A stretch of 64,000 nucleotides of DNA, taken from the NCBI RefSeq assembly GCF_036002945.1, contig NZ_CP108529.1:7745001-7809000 (forward strand), in the 5' to 3' direction. Position numbers and translations under genes: made by a program. Source of the stretch: Streptomyces sp. NBC_01224 (GTDB taxonomy: Bacteria; Actinomycetota; Actinomycetes; Streptomycetales; Streptomycetaceae). Under the pieces are notes generated by a model that made no database searches, was not told where the DNA came from, and worked only from the letters and a program-made list of their open reading frames with translations. Shown in pieces: positions 24,572 through 33,850 of this stretch (positions within the stretch are counted from its first letter, which is position 1; the number at the start of each line of letters is the position of its first letter).

Positions 24572-27500
24572 GACTCCACAGGCTCGGCCTCACCGCCTTC
24601 GGGCCGTTCGGCGCCACACAGGAAATCGACTTCGACGCACTCTCCTCGGCCGGGCTCTTTCTGCTGCACGGGCCGACCGGCGCCGGGAAGACCTCGGTCC
24701 TCGACGCCGTCTGCTACGGCCTCTACGGCGCGGTGCCCGGCGCACGCCAGAGCCCTGGCACCTCGCTGCGCAGCGACCACGCACCGGCAGACCTCCCCAC
24801 CGAGGTCAAGCTGGAACTGACCGTCGGCGGCCGGCGCCTCGAAGTCACCCGGCGCCCCGCACAGCCCCGCCCCAAGAAGAAGGGCCACGGCTTCACGACG
24901 GAGAAGGCCCAGAGCTGGCTGCGGGAGTACGACCCCGACGACGGCTGGCAGCCGCTGAGCCGCTCGCACCAGGAGATCGGCGAGGAGATCACCCAGCTCA
25001 TCGGGATGAGCCGGGACCAGTTCTGCCAGGTGGTGCTCCTGCCCCAGGGCGACTTCGCACGCTTCCTGCGGGCCGATGCCGAGGCGCGCGGCAAACTGCT
25101 CGGCAGGCTCTTCGACACCCGCCGGTTCGCCGCAGTCGAGGAGCGTCTGGCCGAGCTGCGCCGTACCGCCGAAACACAGGTCAGGGCCGGGGACGAACGC
25201 ATCATCGCCGTCGCCCAGCGGATTGTCCAGGCCGCCGGTCCGGCGGCGCGTGAATCGCCGTTGCCCGACATCCAGCCCGGCGAACCGGGGCTCGCCGACG
25301 GTGTGCTGGAGTGGGCAGCGACGGCCCGCAGCAGCGCCCGGGAGCGACTCGACATCGCCGTATCCGTACTGGCCATGGCCGAACGCCGGCAGTCGGCCGC
25401 ACGCCTGGCCCTCGACAGCGAGCGCGAACTCGCTGCGTTCCAGCAGCGTTACGAGGAGACGCAGCGCCGCGCCACCGCGATCGAAGCCGGCCGCCCCGAC
25501 CACGACCGACACCACGAACGGCTCGCTCGGGCCCGCAAGGCGGACCTCGTCGCCCCCGCACTGGAGCTGCGCGACGATGCCGAGCGCGCGTACCGCACGG
25601 CCCGTGAGGCCCGTGATCGCGCCCGTGCACTGCTGCCCGGCACCCTGGCCGACGCCGGTGCCGAACAACTGGCGGAACTGGAACGAAGGCTGCGGCAGGA
25701 GCTCGGCGGGCTCGATGCCGCGAAGCGCGCCGAGCGGCGCAGCGCGGAGATCGACGCCGAGCGGGCCGGACTGGAGCGCCAGGCCCGGGCCGACGACGAG
25801 CTGATCCACGAGGCGAGAGGCTGGCTGGCCGGCTGGGAATCGACACGCCACGACCTGCGGGCACGCATCGAGGAGGCCCAGGAGGCCGCCACTCGCGCCG
25901 AACAGCTCGCCGGCCGGCTGGAGCCGGCCCGCGCACGGCTGGAAGCGGCCCGCCGCCGCGACGCTCTGGCCATTGAGGCGTCGGCCGTCGCCGAGCGGCT
26001 GGCCGCAGCCCGTGAGCAGGCCTCGGGCGCCCACGAGTCGTGGCTGGAGCTTCGCGAACGCCGACTGCGCGACATCGCCGCGGAGCTGGCTGCGGAGCTG
26101 GTGGACGGCGAGGACTGCAAGGTGTGCGGCTCGGCCGAGCACCCCGAGCCCGCCCGCGCGGCTGACGGGCATGTCGACCGGGCCACCGAGGAGAGGGCTC
26201 TCGAGGCGTACCGGCGGGCCGAGGAGGCGCGCACGGAGGCGGACCGGGAGCTCGGGGTAGTACGCGAGAAGCACATGGCGGCACGGGCCGCCGCACAGTC
26301 GGCCGTGCCGCAGCCGAGGGACGGCACCGATGCCGCTGAGCCGGCTGTGTCCGGGCGGATGGCCGGGGTTGTTGCCGCTGAGTCGGCTGCGCGGCAGCCG
26401 GTGGCCGGGGCTGAGGTGGTTGCCACCGATGTGGCCGACTCCGGGCAACCCCTTCCCGGTGCCGCCACCGAGCCCCTCGCCGACCCCACCGTCGCCGAAC
26501 TCGGCGCACTCCTTGACCGGTTGACGCGCATGCATGCAGAGGCGCACCGGACCGCCGCCGGTATGCACGCGGCGCGCGAGGCCCTGGCAGCCGCCGAGCG
26601 GGAGCAGGCCGAGCGGCTTGAGAGCCGGCAGCTGGCCGAGCGCCGGGCCGCGGCCCGCACTTCGCTGCGGGAAGGTCTGGACCGTGAACAGGTCGTGCTG
26701 GAGGCCGAGTTGACGACCGCCCGCGGAGAGTCCCTGAGTGTTGCCGAGCACACGGACCTGCTGGAGCGCCGGGTCGGTCTGCTCGCCGCGGCCGCCGAGG
26801 CGGTGCGGGAGGAGGAGACGGCCGCACAGCGCCGCAAGGAGGCCGACGGTCGGCTCGCGGACGCCGCGTTCCGGGCCGGGTTCGACACCCCGCAGGCCGC
26901 GGCCGCGACCCTCCTCACCGATACCGAACAGCGGGAACTCCAGCGTCTCATCGACGCCTGGCAGTGCGAGGCGGCCGCCGTCGCCGACCGCCTCGCCGAG
27001 ACCGCGACCCGAGCAGCAGCCGACGGCCCGCGAGCCGAGGTTGATGTTGCGCGGGCCGCATACGACATGGCCGAGCGGCAGCTGCGGGACACTTCCGCGG
27101 CGCTGGCCGCCGCACGCGAGCGCTGTGCCGAGCTCGACCGGTTGTCGCGCGGCGCAGCGGACGAGGTGCGCAGGCTCGGTCCGCTGCGCGAGGAGTACGA
27201 CCGGGTGGCACGGCTGGCCGGGCTCACCGCTGGTACTTCCGCGGACAACGAACGCAAGATGCGGCTGGAGTCGTACGTGCTCGCGGCCCGGCTCGAACAG
27301 GTCGCTGCAGCCGCCACCGCACGGCTGCAGCGTATGTCGTCCGGCCGCTACACACTGGTCCACTCCGATGCCCGCACCGGAGGCCGCAGGTCGGGCCTCG
27401 GCCTGCATGTCGTCGATGCGTGGACCGGCCGCGAGCGCGATACGGCGACACTCTCGGGCGGCGAGACGTTCTTCGCCTCGCTCGCCCTCGCGCTCGGCCT

Positions 27501-27759
27501 CGCCGATGTCGTCACCGACGAGGCGGGCGGCGTACGGCTGGACACCCTCTTCATCGACGAGGGCTTCGGCAGCCTGGACGACCAGACCCTCGACGAGGTG
27601 CTCGACGTACTGGACTCGCTGCGCGAGCGGGACCGCAGCGTCGGCATCGTCAGTCATGTCGCCGATCTGCGCCGCCGTATCCCCGCACAGCTCGAAGTGG
27701 TGAAGGAGAGACACGGATCGGCGGTACGGCACCGCACCACGGGCGAGGTCAGCGGCTGA
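24568..27759 (+). CDS. sbcC: SbcCD nuclease, ATPase subunit C
   Basis: A 1063-residue SMC/Rad50-like ATPase. Walker A GPTGAGKT is at 35-42; a long coiled coil carries a zinc hook CKVC at residues 517-520; the signature LSGGETFF begins near 962 and Walker B LDTLFIDEGFG near 991. The hook dimerises two molecules and tethers DNA ends. The start is TTG 24568 inside the sbcD stop. An alanine/valine-rich insertion of about 55 residues (roughly 584-640) with internal repeats follows the hook and breaks the second coil arm. The 3' end overlaps the convergent Lrp gene by 11 bases. Confidence 0.95.
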   Translation: MRLHRLGLTAFGPFGATQEIDFDALSSAGLFLLHGPTGAGKTSVLDAVCYGLYGAVPGARQSPGTSLRSDHAPADLPTEVKLELTVGGRRLEVTRRPAQPRPKKKGHGFTTEKAQSWLREYDPDDGWQPLSRSHQEIGEEITQLIGMSRDQFCQVVLLPQGDFARFLRADAEARGKLLGRLFDTRRFAAVEERLAELRRTAETQVRAGDERIIAVAQRIVQAAGPAARESPLPDIQPGEPGLADGVLEWAATARSSARERLDIAVSVLAMAERRQSAARLALDSERELAAFQQRYEETQRRATAIEAGRPDHDRHHERLARARKADLVAPALELRDDAERAYRTAREARDRARALLPGTLADAGAEQLAELERRLRQELGGLDAAKRAERRSAEIDAERAGLERQARADDELIHEARGWLAGWESTRHDLRARIEEAQEAATRAEQLAGRLEPARARLEAARRRDALAIEASAVAERLAAAREQASGAHESWLELRERRLRDIAAELAAELVDGEDCKVCGSAEHPEPARAADGHVDRATEERALEAYRRAEEARTEADRELGVVREKHMAARAAAQSAVPQPRDGTDAAEPAVSGRMAGVVAAESAARQPVAGAEVVATDVADSGQPLPGAATEPLADPTVAELGALLDRLTRMHAEAHRTAAGMHAAREALAAAEREQAERLESRQLAERRAAARTSLREGLDREQVVLEAELTTARGESLSVAEHTDLLERRVGLLAAAAEAVREEETAAQRRKEADGRLADAAFRAGFDTPQAAAATLLTDTEQRELQRLIDAWQCEAAAVADRLAETATRAAADGPRAEVDVARAAYDMAERQLRDTSAALAAARERCAELDRLSRGAADEVRRLGPLREEYDRVARLAGLTAGTSADNERKMRLESYVLAARLEQVAAAATARLQRMSSGRYTLVHSDARTGGRRSGLGLHVVDAWTGRERDTATLSGGETFFASLALALGLADVVTDEAGGVRLDTLFIDEGFGSLDDQTLDEVLDVLDSLRERDRSVGIVSHVADLRRRIPAQLEVVKERHGSAVRHRTTGEVSG

Positions 27760-28195
27760 TGGCGCGCCGGGGGAGCGGCGAGGAGTAGACGACGCTCGTG
27801 GTCACGGAGCCGAGGGCACCGATTTTCCCCGAGACCTCCTCCAGGTGACTCATCGAGCGTGCGGTGACCTTCAGCACGAAACAATCGTCGCCGGTGACAT
27901 GGTGGGCCTCCACGATCTCGGGTGTCGTGTCGAGCAGATCGTGGAACGGCTTGTAATTGCCGTTCGGATAGCGCAGCCGTACGAGAGCGAGAATCGGCAG
28001 TCCGAGCCGCTCCGGGTCGACCACCGCGGCGTAACCGCTGATCACCCCGGCCTCCTCCAGCCTGCGCACCCGCTCGGTCACGGCGCTCGGGGACATCGCC
28101 ACGGCCCGCGCCAACTCGGCGAACGTCGCGCGCCCTTCACGTTGCAGGACATCAAGGATGCGCCAGTCGGTGGCATCCGGGGAATAGTCGGTCAT
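27749..28195 (-). CDS. Lrp/AsnC-family regulator
   Basis: A 148-residue feast/famine regulator. An N-terminal winged HTH (LDVLQREGRATFAELARAVA, SPSAVTERVRRLEEAGVISG) is followed by a RAM effector domain (about 70-140) that ends VTTSVVYSSPLPRR. Members bind amino acids and act locally or globally. It is divergent from a rhodanese-domain gene 93 bases away, a pairing that suggests it controls that gene and responds to a sulfur or branched-chain amino acid. The assignment of ligand is inference. Confidence 0.9.
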   Translation of the reverse strand: MTDYSPDATDWRILDVLQREGRATFAELARAVAMSPSAVTERVRRLEEAGVISGYAAVVDPERLGLPILALVRLRYPNGNYKPFHDLLDTTPEIVEAHHVTGDDCFVLKVTARSMSHLEEVSGKIGALGSVTTSVVYSSPLPRRAISR

Positions 28196-28288
28196 GTTCA
28201 GGAGACAACAGGGAAATCCTCGGCAGATCAAGAGTTGTGCCGGGGATCTCGTCTTCCGGGAAGGATCACCGGTCGTAGATTTTTGGAC

Positions 28289-28777
28289 ATGACATCGCAG
28301 CTCACCGCGACCGTGCCCAACCCCGTCCTGCGCGTCCCGACGGCCTCCCCGGCCGCGGCAGCCGCCTACTTCGGCGCCTTGCTCGCCTTCCACGCCGACG
28401 TCTCCGATGTCGCCGCCGCGCTCGCGGCAGACGGCGACCCCGGCTTCGTACTCCTCGATTCGCGCTCCACCGAATCCTGGGACCAGGGCCATGTCCCCGG
28501 CGCTGTCCACCTGCCGACCGCCCTCATTCCCGAGCAGGCCCGGAACCTTCTCGACCCGGCCGTCCCCGTGGTCACGTACTGCTGGGGCCCCGGCTGCAAC
28601 GGCGGAACACGCGCCGCGCTGGCACTCGCGGAACTCGGCTACCAGGTCAAGGAGATGCTTGGCGGTTTCGAGTACTGGGTGCGCGAGGGTTTCGAGTTCG
28701 AGACCTGGGAGGGGCGCGAGCGGCGCGACGCCGACCCGCTCACCGCGCCGGTCGACTCCGACGACTGCGGCTGCTGA
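28289..28777 (+). CDS. Rhodanese-domain sulfurtransferase
   Basis: A 162-residue single-domain rhodanese. FVLLDSRSTESWDQGHVPGA (about 53-72) is the first signature; the active-site loop TYCWGPGCNGGTRAA (about 95-109) carries the persulfide-forming cysteine. The terminal DSDDCGC could chelate a metal or carry sulfur. It transfers sulfane sulfur to a thiophilic acceptor such as cyanide or a protein thiol. Divergent from an Lrp regulator, its probable controller. Confidence 0.88.
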   Translation: MTSQLTATVPNPVLRVPTASPAAAAAYFGALLAFHADVSDVAAALAADGDPGFVLLDSRSTESWDQGHVPGAVHLPTALIPEQARNLLDPAVPVVTYCWGPGCNGGTRAALALAELGYQVKEMLGGFEYWVREGFEFETWEGRERRDADPLTAPVDSDDCGC

Positions 28778-28796
28778 CCGGCCTGGCCGGATGAGT

Positions 28797-28863
28797 GCCC
28801 CCTCCCGGTCACTCCCGCCGGGACGTTCCACCAGGAGTGCCGAAAGCAGGAAGGGGAGGGGGC
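28797..28863. terminator. Large bidirectional hairpin between convergent genes
   Basis: GCCCCCTCCC (28797-28806) is exactly complementary to GGGAGGGGGC (28854-28863) with a 47-base loop. It separates the rhodanese gene from the convergent DUF885 gene. Confidence 0.5.
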
Positions 28864-28873
28864 GAGAGGCGGG

Positions 28874-30559
28874 TCAGAGCTTGGACAGCTCATCCACGAG
28901 ATCGTCGAGTCCGAGCGGCCCCTGCGACAGGGCGGCCATGTGCCAGGCCTTGGCGTCGAACGCGTCACCGTGTGCCTTGCGGGCGTTCTCCCGGCCGAGC
29001 AGCCAGGCGCGTTCGCCCAGCTTGTAGCCGATCGCCTGCCCCGGCATCGAGAGGTAGCGCGTGAGCTCGCTCTCCACGAAGTCGGCCGGACGGCCGCTGT
29101 GGTTGCCGAAGAACTCCTGGGCCAGCTCAGGGGTCCACCGCTCGCCGGGGTGGAACGGGGAGTCCGCCGGAATCTCCATCTCCGCGTGCATGCCGATGTC
29201 CACGATCACCCGGCACGCCCGCATCATCTGCGCGTCCAGATAGCCGAGGCGGCGCTCGGCGTCCGGTAGGAAGCCCAGCTCGTCCATGAGCCGCTCCGCG
29301 TACAGCGCCCAGCCCTCGGCATTGGCGCTGACGCCGCCGATCGACGCCTGGTAGCGGGAGAGGCTGTCGGCGACATGCGTCCACTGGGCGATCTGCAGAT
29401 GGTGGCCCGGCACACCCTCGTGGTACCAGGTGGAGACCAGGTCGTACACCGGGAAGCGGGTCTCGCCCATGGTGGGCAGCCAGGTGCGGCCGGGGCGCGA
29501 GAAGTCCTCGGACGGGCCCGTGTAGTAGGGGGCCGCAGCGCCGCCGGGCGGCGCGATGCGGGACTCCACCTTCCGTACCCGTTCGGCGAGTTCGAAGTGC
29601 GTACCGTCGAGGGCCTCGATCGCTTCGTCCATCAGACTCTGCAGCCAGGCCTGGACCTCATCGACCCCTTCGATGTGCTTGCCGTGCACATCGAGATGGG
29701 CCAGCGCTTCCCAGGGGCCGGCGCCGGGCAGGATCTTCTCGGCCTCGGTCCGCATCTCGGCGAGCAGCCGGTGGTACTCGGACCAGCCGTACGCGTACGC
29801 CTCGTCGAGGTCGAGATCGGTGCCGTTGAAGTAGCGCGACCAGCGCGCGTACCGCTCACGGCCCACCGTGTCCGGCGCGCCCTCGACCGCGGGGGCGTAC
29901 ACATCGCGCATCCAGTCGCGCAGCGCCACGACCGACTCCGTGGCCCGGCGGGCGCCGTCGTCCAGATCAGTACGCAAGGACGCCGGGCCGGCGGCCGCGA
30001 AGTCTTGGAAGAAACCCGTCCCGCCGTCACCGGCCCACTCGTCGAGCTGGCCGATGAAGGTGGCGGTGGCGCGCGGGCCGCCGTACAGCTTGCGCTCCAG
30101 GCCGAGCGCGAGCGACTCGCGGTAGCCCTCCAGCGCGGCGGGAACCGCGCGCAGCCGGTCCACGACCGCCGCCCAGTCCTCGTCGGTCTCGGTCGGTGTC
30201 ACCGTGAACACCTCACGGATGCTGTGCGGCGGGGAGGAGAGGTTGGAGACGGCGCGCAGTCCCTCGTCGGCCTCATGGACGGCGAGTTCCGCCGTGAGAC
30301 GCTCGCGCAGAAGGCGGCCGCAGCGGCGCTCGGCATCGCTGTCCGCGCCGGGCAGTTGCTCGGCGGCGTCGAGCTTCGCCAGGGTGGTACGGGCGAGTTC
30401 GGCTAGGGCTTCCTGCCCCGCGGGTGAGAAGTCGGGAAGGTGGCGCGAGCTCTCCGCGACACCCAGGTAGGTGCCGGCGATCGGGTCGAGCTCGATGAAT
30501 GCGTCGACGTAGGCGTCGGCGACCTGGCGGGGCAGCGCGTTGCTGGGAATATCTGACAT
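28874..30559 (-). CDS. DUF885 family protein, putative metallopeptidase
   Basis: A 561-residue mainly helical protein of the DUF885 family. STWYHEGVPGHHLQIAQW near residue 385 contains the HEGxPGHH metal-binding motif that relates these proteins to zinc-dependent carboxypeptidase-like enzymes; GWALYAERLMDELGF follows, carrying the third-ligand glutamate pattern. No signal peptide is visible from ATG 30559 (MSDIPSNALPRQ), so it is cytoplasmic. Most members are uncharacterised; peptide hydrolysis is inferred from the motif. It lies 48 bases downstream of an Lrp gene on the same strand. Confidence 0.85.
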   Translation of the reverse strand: MSDIPSNALPRQVADAYVDAFIELDPIAGTYLGVAESSRHLPDFSPAGQEALAELARTTLAKLDAAEQLPGADSDAERRCGRLLRERLTAELAVHEADEGLRAVSNLSSPPHSIREVFTVTPTETDEDWAAVVDRLRAVPAALEGYRESLALGLERKLYGGPRATATFIGQLDEWAGDGGTGFFQDFAAAGPASLRTDLDDGARRATESVVALRDWMRDVYAPAVEGAPDTVGRERYARWSRYFNGTDLDLDEAYAYGWSEYHRLLAEMRTEAEKILPGAGPWEALAHLDVHGKHIEGVDEVQAWLQSLMDEAIEALDGTHFELAERVRKVESRIAPPGGAAAPYYTGPSEDFSRPGRTWLPTMGETRFPVYDLVSTWYHEGVPGHHLQIAQWTHVADSLSRYQASIGGVSANAEGWALYAERLMDELGFLPDAERRLGYLDAQMMRACRVIVDIGMHAEMEIPADSPFHPGERWTPELAQEFFGNHSGRPADFVESELTRYLSMPGQAIGYKLGERAWLLGRENARKAHGDAFDAKAWHMAALSQGPLGLDDLVDELSKL

Positions 30560-30607
30560 GCGGACATCCTCGTACGGCGGGGGCCTTCGCGTCATCATCA
30601 TTCGGCC

Positions 30608-31105
30608 TCAGTGGCCTGTCCCGGACGATCCTGCGGACGGTGGCAGCAGAGGTCCGCACTCCCACTGCTGGAATATCAGCCGGGTCTCGACCCTGGCCAC
30701 TTCGCGGCGTGAGGTGAATTCGTCCAGCACGAGGCGTTGCAGATCCGCGGTGTCGGTGACCGCGACATGTACCAGGTAGTCGTCGGGCCCGGTCAGATGG
30801 AAGAGCGCGCGGGACTCGGGCAGTGTCCTGATGCGTTCGACGAACGGGCCGATGAGCTCTCTGCGGTGCGGACGGACCTGCACGGAGAGCAGCGCCTCCA
30901 GGCCGCGGCCCAGCTTCGCCGGGTCAAGACGCAGCTGATGGCCGAGAATGACGCCGGAGCGGCGCAGCCTGGTCACCCGGTCCAGACAGGTCGACGGTGC
31001 GACCCCGACTTCGGCGGCCAGCTCGCGGTAGGTGGTCCGGGCATCGTTCTGCAGCAGTCGCAGAATGTGCAGGTCCACCGGGTCCAGAACGACTGAATCG
31101 GCCAT
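30608..31105 (-). CDS. Lrp/AsnC-family regulator
   Basis: A 165-residue feast/famine regulator with HTH segments LRLLQNDARTTYRELAAEVG and APSTCLDRVTRLRRSGVILG, then a RAM domain up to about 145 and a Ser/Gly tail. It is divergent from a PLP-dependent trans-sulfuration gene 59 bases away, the standard layout for an Lrp protein controlling a methionine- or branched-chain-linked lyase. It may also drive the DUF885 gene that follows on the same strand. Confidence 0.9.
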   Translation of the reverse strand: MADSVVLDPVDLHILRLLQNDARTTYRELAAEVGVAPSTCLDRVTRLRRSGVILGHQLRLDPAKLGRGLEALLSVQVRPHRRELIGPFVERIRTLPESRALFHLTGPDDYLVHVAVTDTADLQRLVLDEFTSRREVARVETRLIFQQWECGPLLPPSAGSSGTGH

Positions 31106-31164
31106 CTGCCGAACGTAGCACGGAGCTTTCGCATGCAGACCCGGTGTTTGTTCAGGATAATGTC

Positions 31165-32481
31165 ATGGACACCGAATCCTCGATGGCGCCCTCGACGACA
31201 ACCCGCTCCAGGGCGCTGGCCACCGAAGCCGTGCACGCAGGCCGCGACGATCTCGCGGCCCTGGGCCTGCACGCCCCGCCGATCGATCTGTCCACCACCT
31301 ATCCCTCGTACGACTCCAGGGGCGAGGCCGAGCGGATCGACACCTTCGCCGCCACCGGAGCCAGGCTCGAAGGACCGCCCGTCTACGCACGGCTGGACAA
31401 CCCGACGACGGCCCGCTTCGAGACCGCCCTCGCCCGGCTCGAAGGAACGGAGAGTGCCGTGTCGTTCGCCAGCGGAATGGCGGCGCTCACCGCCGTCCTG
31501 CTGGTCCGGGCGAGCATGGGACTGCGCCATGTGGTCGCCGTCCGACCGCTCTACGGCTGCAGCGATCACCTTCTCGGCGCCGGTCTGCTGGGCACCGAAG
31601 TGACCTGGACCGACCCTGCGGGCATTGCGGAGGCCATCCGTCCGGACACCGGCCTGGTGATGGTGGAGACGCCCGCCAACCCGACGCTCGCCGAGGTCGA
31701 CATCCGTGCGATCGCGCACTCCTGCGGTTCCGTGCCGCTGCTCGTCGACAACACCTTCGCCACGCCCGTACTCCAGCGACCCGTCGAGCACGGCGCGCGG
31801 TTCGTGCTGCACAGCGCCACCAAGTACCTCGGCGGGCACGGCGATGTGATGGGCGGGGTCGTCGCCTGCGACGAGGAGTTCGCGGCCCGCCTGCGGCAGG
31901 TGCGCTTCGCCACCGGCGGGGTGCTGCACCCGATGGCCGGGTATCTGCTGCTCCGCGGCCTCGCTACGCTCCCGGTCCGGGTGCGGGCGGCCTCCGCGAG
32001 CGCCGCCGAACTGTCCCGCAGGCTGACGGCCGATCCGCGTATCGCCCGGGTCCACTACCCGAAGCTCGGCGGGGCGATGGTCTCGTTCGAGGTGTACGGG
32101 GATCCGCACCGGGTGATTTCGGCCGTACGGCTCATCACGCCCGCGGTCAGTCTCGGCAGTGTGGACACCCTGATCCAGCATCCGGCCTCCATCAGCCACC
32201 GCATTGTGGATGAGGGGGACCGGCAGGCGTCCGGTGTCGGGGACCGGCTGCTGCGGATGTCGGTCGGTCTGGAGGATGTCGAGGACCTGTGGGCCGATCT
32301 GTGCCAGGCGCTGAGCTCACAGGAGGTCGGTCGTCAGGAAGTCCCCCGGCCCGAGCCCCTCCGCCCGGAAGCCCTCCGGCATGAGGCCCTCCGTCCGGAA
32401 GCCCTCCGGCAGGAGGTCAGCGGCCGGCCTGCTCGTACGGCGGCAGCGAACGAATCGGAGTCGCGTCCAGCCGTGCGGTGA
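31165..32481 (+). CDS. PLP-dependent trans-sulfuration enzyme (Cys/Met metabolism family)
   Basis: A 438-residue enzyme of the cystathionine gamma-synthase/methionine gamma-lyase group. YARLDNPTTARFETALARLE binds the cofactor phosphate across subunits; SFASGMAALTAVLL, ETPANPTLAEVD and LVDNTFATPVLQ are conserved; HSATKYLGGHGD puts the PLP-linking lysine at about 220. Whether it makes cystathionine or degrades methionine cannot be fixed from these motifs. After about residue 385 the family core ends and a tail of imperfect repeats (PLRPEALRHEALRPEALRQE) follows. The last 65 bases overlap the convergent GNAT gene. Controlled probably by the divergent Lrp. Confidence 0.86.
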   Translation: MDTESSMAPSTTTRSRALATEAVHAGRDDLAALGLHAPPIDLSTTYPSYDSRGEAERIDTFAATGARLEGPPVYARLDNPTTARFETALARLEGTESAVSFASGMAALTAVLLVRASMGLRHVVAVRPLYGCSDHLLGAGLLGTEVTWTDPAGIAEAIRPDTGLVMVETPANPTLAEVDIRAIAHSCGSVPLLVDNTFATPVLQRPVEHGARFVLHSATKYLGGHGDVMGGVVACDEEFAARLRQVRFATGGVLHPMAGYLLLRGLATLPVRVRAASASAAELSRRLTADPRIARVHYPKLGGAMVSFEVYGDPHRVISAVRLITPAVSLGSVDTLIQHPASISHRIVDEGDRQASGVGDRLLRMSVGLEDVEDLWADLCQALSSQEVGRQEVPRPEPLRPEALRHEALRPEALRQEVSGRPARTAAANESESRPAVR

Positions 32482-33850
32482 TGACCAGCGTGCCCTCCTC
32501 GATCTGATAGTCCAGCGGCAGGGACAGCGCACGCATGGCCGCGACCATGCCGGTGTTGGACGCCTGGGTGACGGCGTAGACGCTCTCGCAGCCTGCTTCG
32601 ATGGCGAGCGTTACGAGTCGGCCGAGGAGCTCGGATCCGATCCCGCGGCGCTGCCATTCGTCCTCGACGAGGAGGGCGACCTCGGTCTCGTCGCCGTCCC
32701 AGAGGAGGTGGCCGAGGGCGACCAGCCGGCCCGAGGCCGTTTGCACGGCCAGGGTGCGGCCGAAGCGAGGGCCCAGCAGATGGTCCAGGTAGCGGTCGGC
32801 GTCACGGACCGGGCCGTGATACCGCAGCCGCAGCGTCTGCTCGGAGCAGCGGTTGTGCATGGCGCGGGCCTCTTCGAGGTCGCTGCGGTCCGCGCGGCGC
32901 ACGGTGATCTCGTTGCCCTCGGGAAGGGTGAGTACCTGCTTGCTGCGCGGCACACGGGGGCCGAGCCGGGCGTCGAGCTCTACCAGGGCGCGGGCCCGGG
33001 CGAACTCGGTCGGGGTGAACGGAAGGCAGGGCCGTTCGATGGTGATGGCACCTCTGGACGGGTCGCGCAGCCGCATCAGCGTCTCCTCCAGCACGCCCTC
33101 GACGGGCGCGGTCTCACCGGTTGCTCGACCGGTGAGCGAGATGGCGGGCAGCGAATGGATCGTGCAGCGGCCGAGCAGTTGACGCAGGGCGAGGGGGAGT
33201 TCGGCGGCGTCCAGGGCCGTGCGTGTGGCAAGGCCCAGGATGCGCGTCGGGGCGTCCACCAGGTCGTGCGCGTCGGCCCGCTCGATCCAGGTGCAGCCGC
33301 CCCCCGCGGCGGAGATCTCCCGGCTCAGCTGCTGGGCCTGGAGCGGGGCGGGGGCGCGCAGCAGGAACTCGTCGACCGTGCCCTCTGCCAGCGGGTGCGT
33401 CTGCAGGGTGAGGATGTCGACCCGGTGCCGGGCGAGCACGATGCACAGCGCGGCCAGACTGCCCGGGATGTCCTGAACGGTGGTACGCATCCGCCACAGC
33501 ACCGTGTCCTCGGGGGGCAGGGCCGGGCCTGCGCCGGTGGGCGTGGTCACGAGCGCGGTCGCGGCGGCGTCGATGCGGTGCGACACGCTGTCGCTGTCGG
33601 AGATGAGTTCGGTGCGGGTCGGCGGCGGGGCGTGGCTGTGGCCTCGTGCCCACCAGGTGTGGAACGCGGCTGTGACGGCCAGGGCCACGGCCGACGCGAT
33701 CAGGAGATACGGTCCGTCCGGCTGGTGTCCGATCAGGTTGGCGATCGCGTCGGCCACCGCGACCGCGGTGAACAGTGCGGCCAGTTCGGTCACGTCCCGC
33801 CGCCAGTGGTGGTAGCGGCGGGCAGTCTTGGCGGATGTCACATCAGTCAT
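32417..33850 (-). CDS. Membrane-ACT-GNAT fusion acetyltransferase
   Basis: A 477-residue protein with three parts. Residues about 20-70 form two hydrophobic spans (AALFTAVAVADAIANLIG, LLIASAVALAVTAAFHTWW). Residues about 115-200 resemble an ACT domain (VQDIPGSLAALCIVLARHRV). Residues about 315-460 are a GNAT fold with EVALLVEDEWQRRGIGSELL, the acetyl-CoA loop. This suggests a membrane-tethered acetyltransferase controlled by an amino acid. The target is unknown. Its 3' end overlaps the PLP gene by 65 bases. Confidence 0.8.
   Translation of the reverse strand: MTDVTSAKTARRYHHWRRDVTELAALFTAVAVADAIANLIGHQPDGPYLLIASAVALAVTAAFHTWWARGHSHAPPPTRTELISDSDSVSHRIDAAATALVTTPTGAGPALPPEDTVLWRMRTTVQDIPGSLAALCIVLARHRVDILTLQTHPLAEGTVDEFLLRAPAPLQAQQLSREISAAGGGCTWIERADAHDLVDAPTRILGLATRTALDAAELPLALRQLLGRCTIHSLPAISLTGRATGETAPVEGVLEETLMRLRDPSRGAITIERPCLPFTPTEFARARALVELDARLGPRVPRSKQVLTLPEGNEITVRRADRSDLEEARAMHNRCSEQTLRLRYHGPVRDADRYLDHLLGPRFGRTLAVQTASGRLVALGHLLWDGDETEVALLVEDEWQRRGIGSELLGRLVTLAIEAGCESVYAVTQASNTGMVAAMRALSLPLDYQIEEGTLVITARLDATPIRSLPPYEQAGR

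Noticed and set aside
24085..27732. Very long open frame antisense to sbcC (more than 1200 codons)
   Set aside because: It is a codon-bias shadow of the high-GC sbcC frame; sbcC has all Rad50-type motifs and the antisense product has none.
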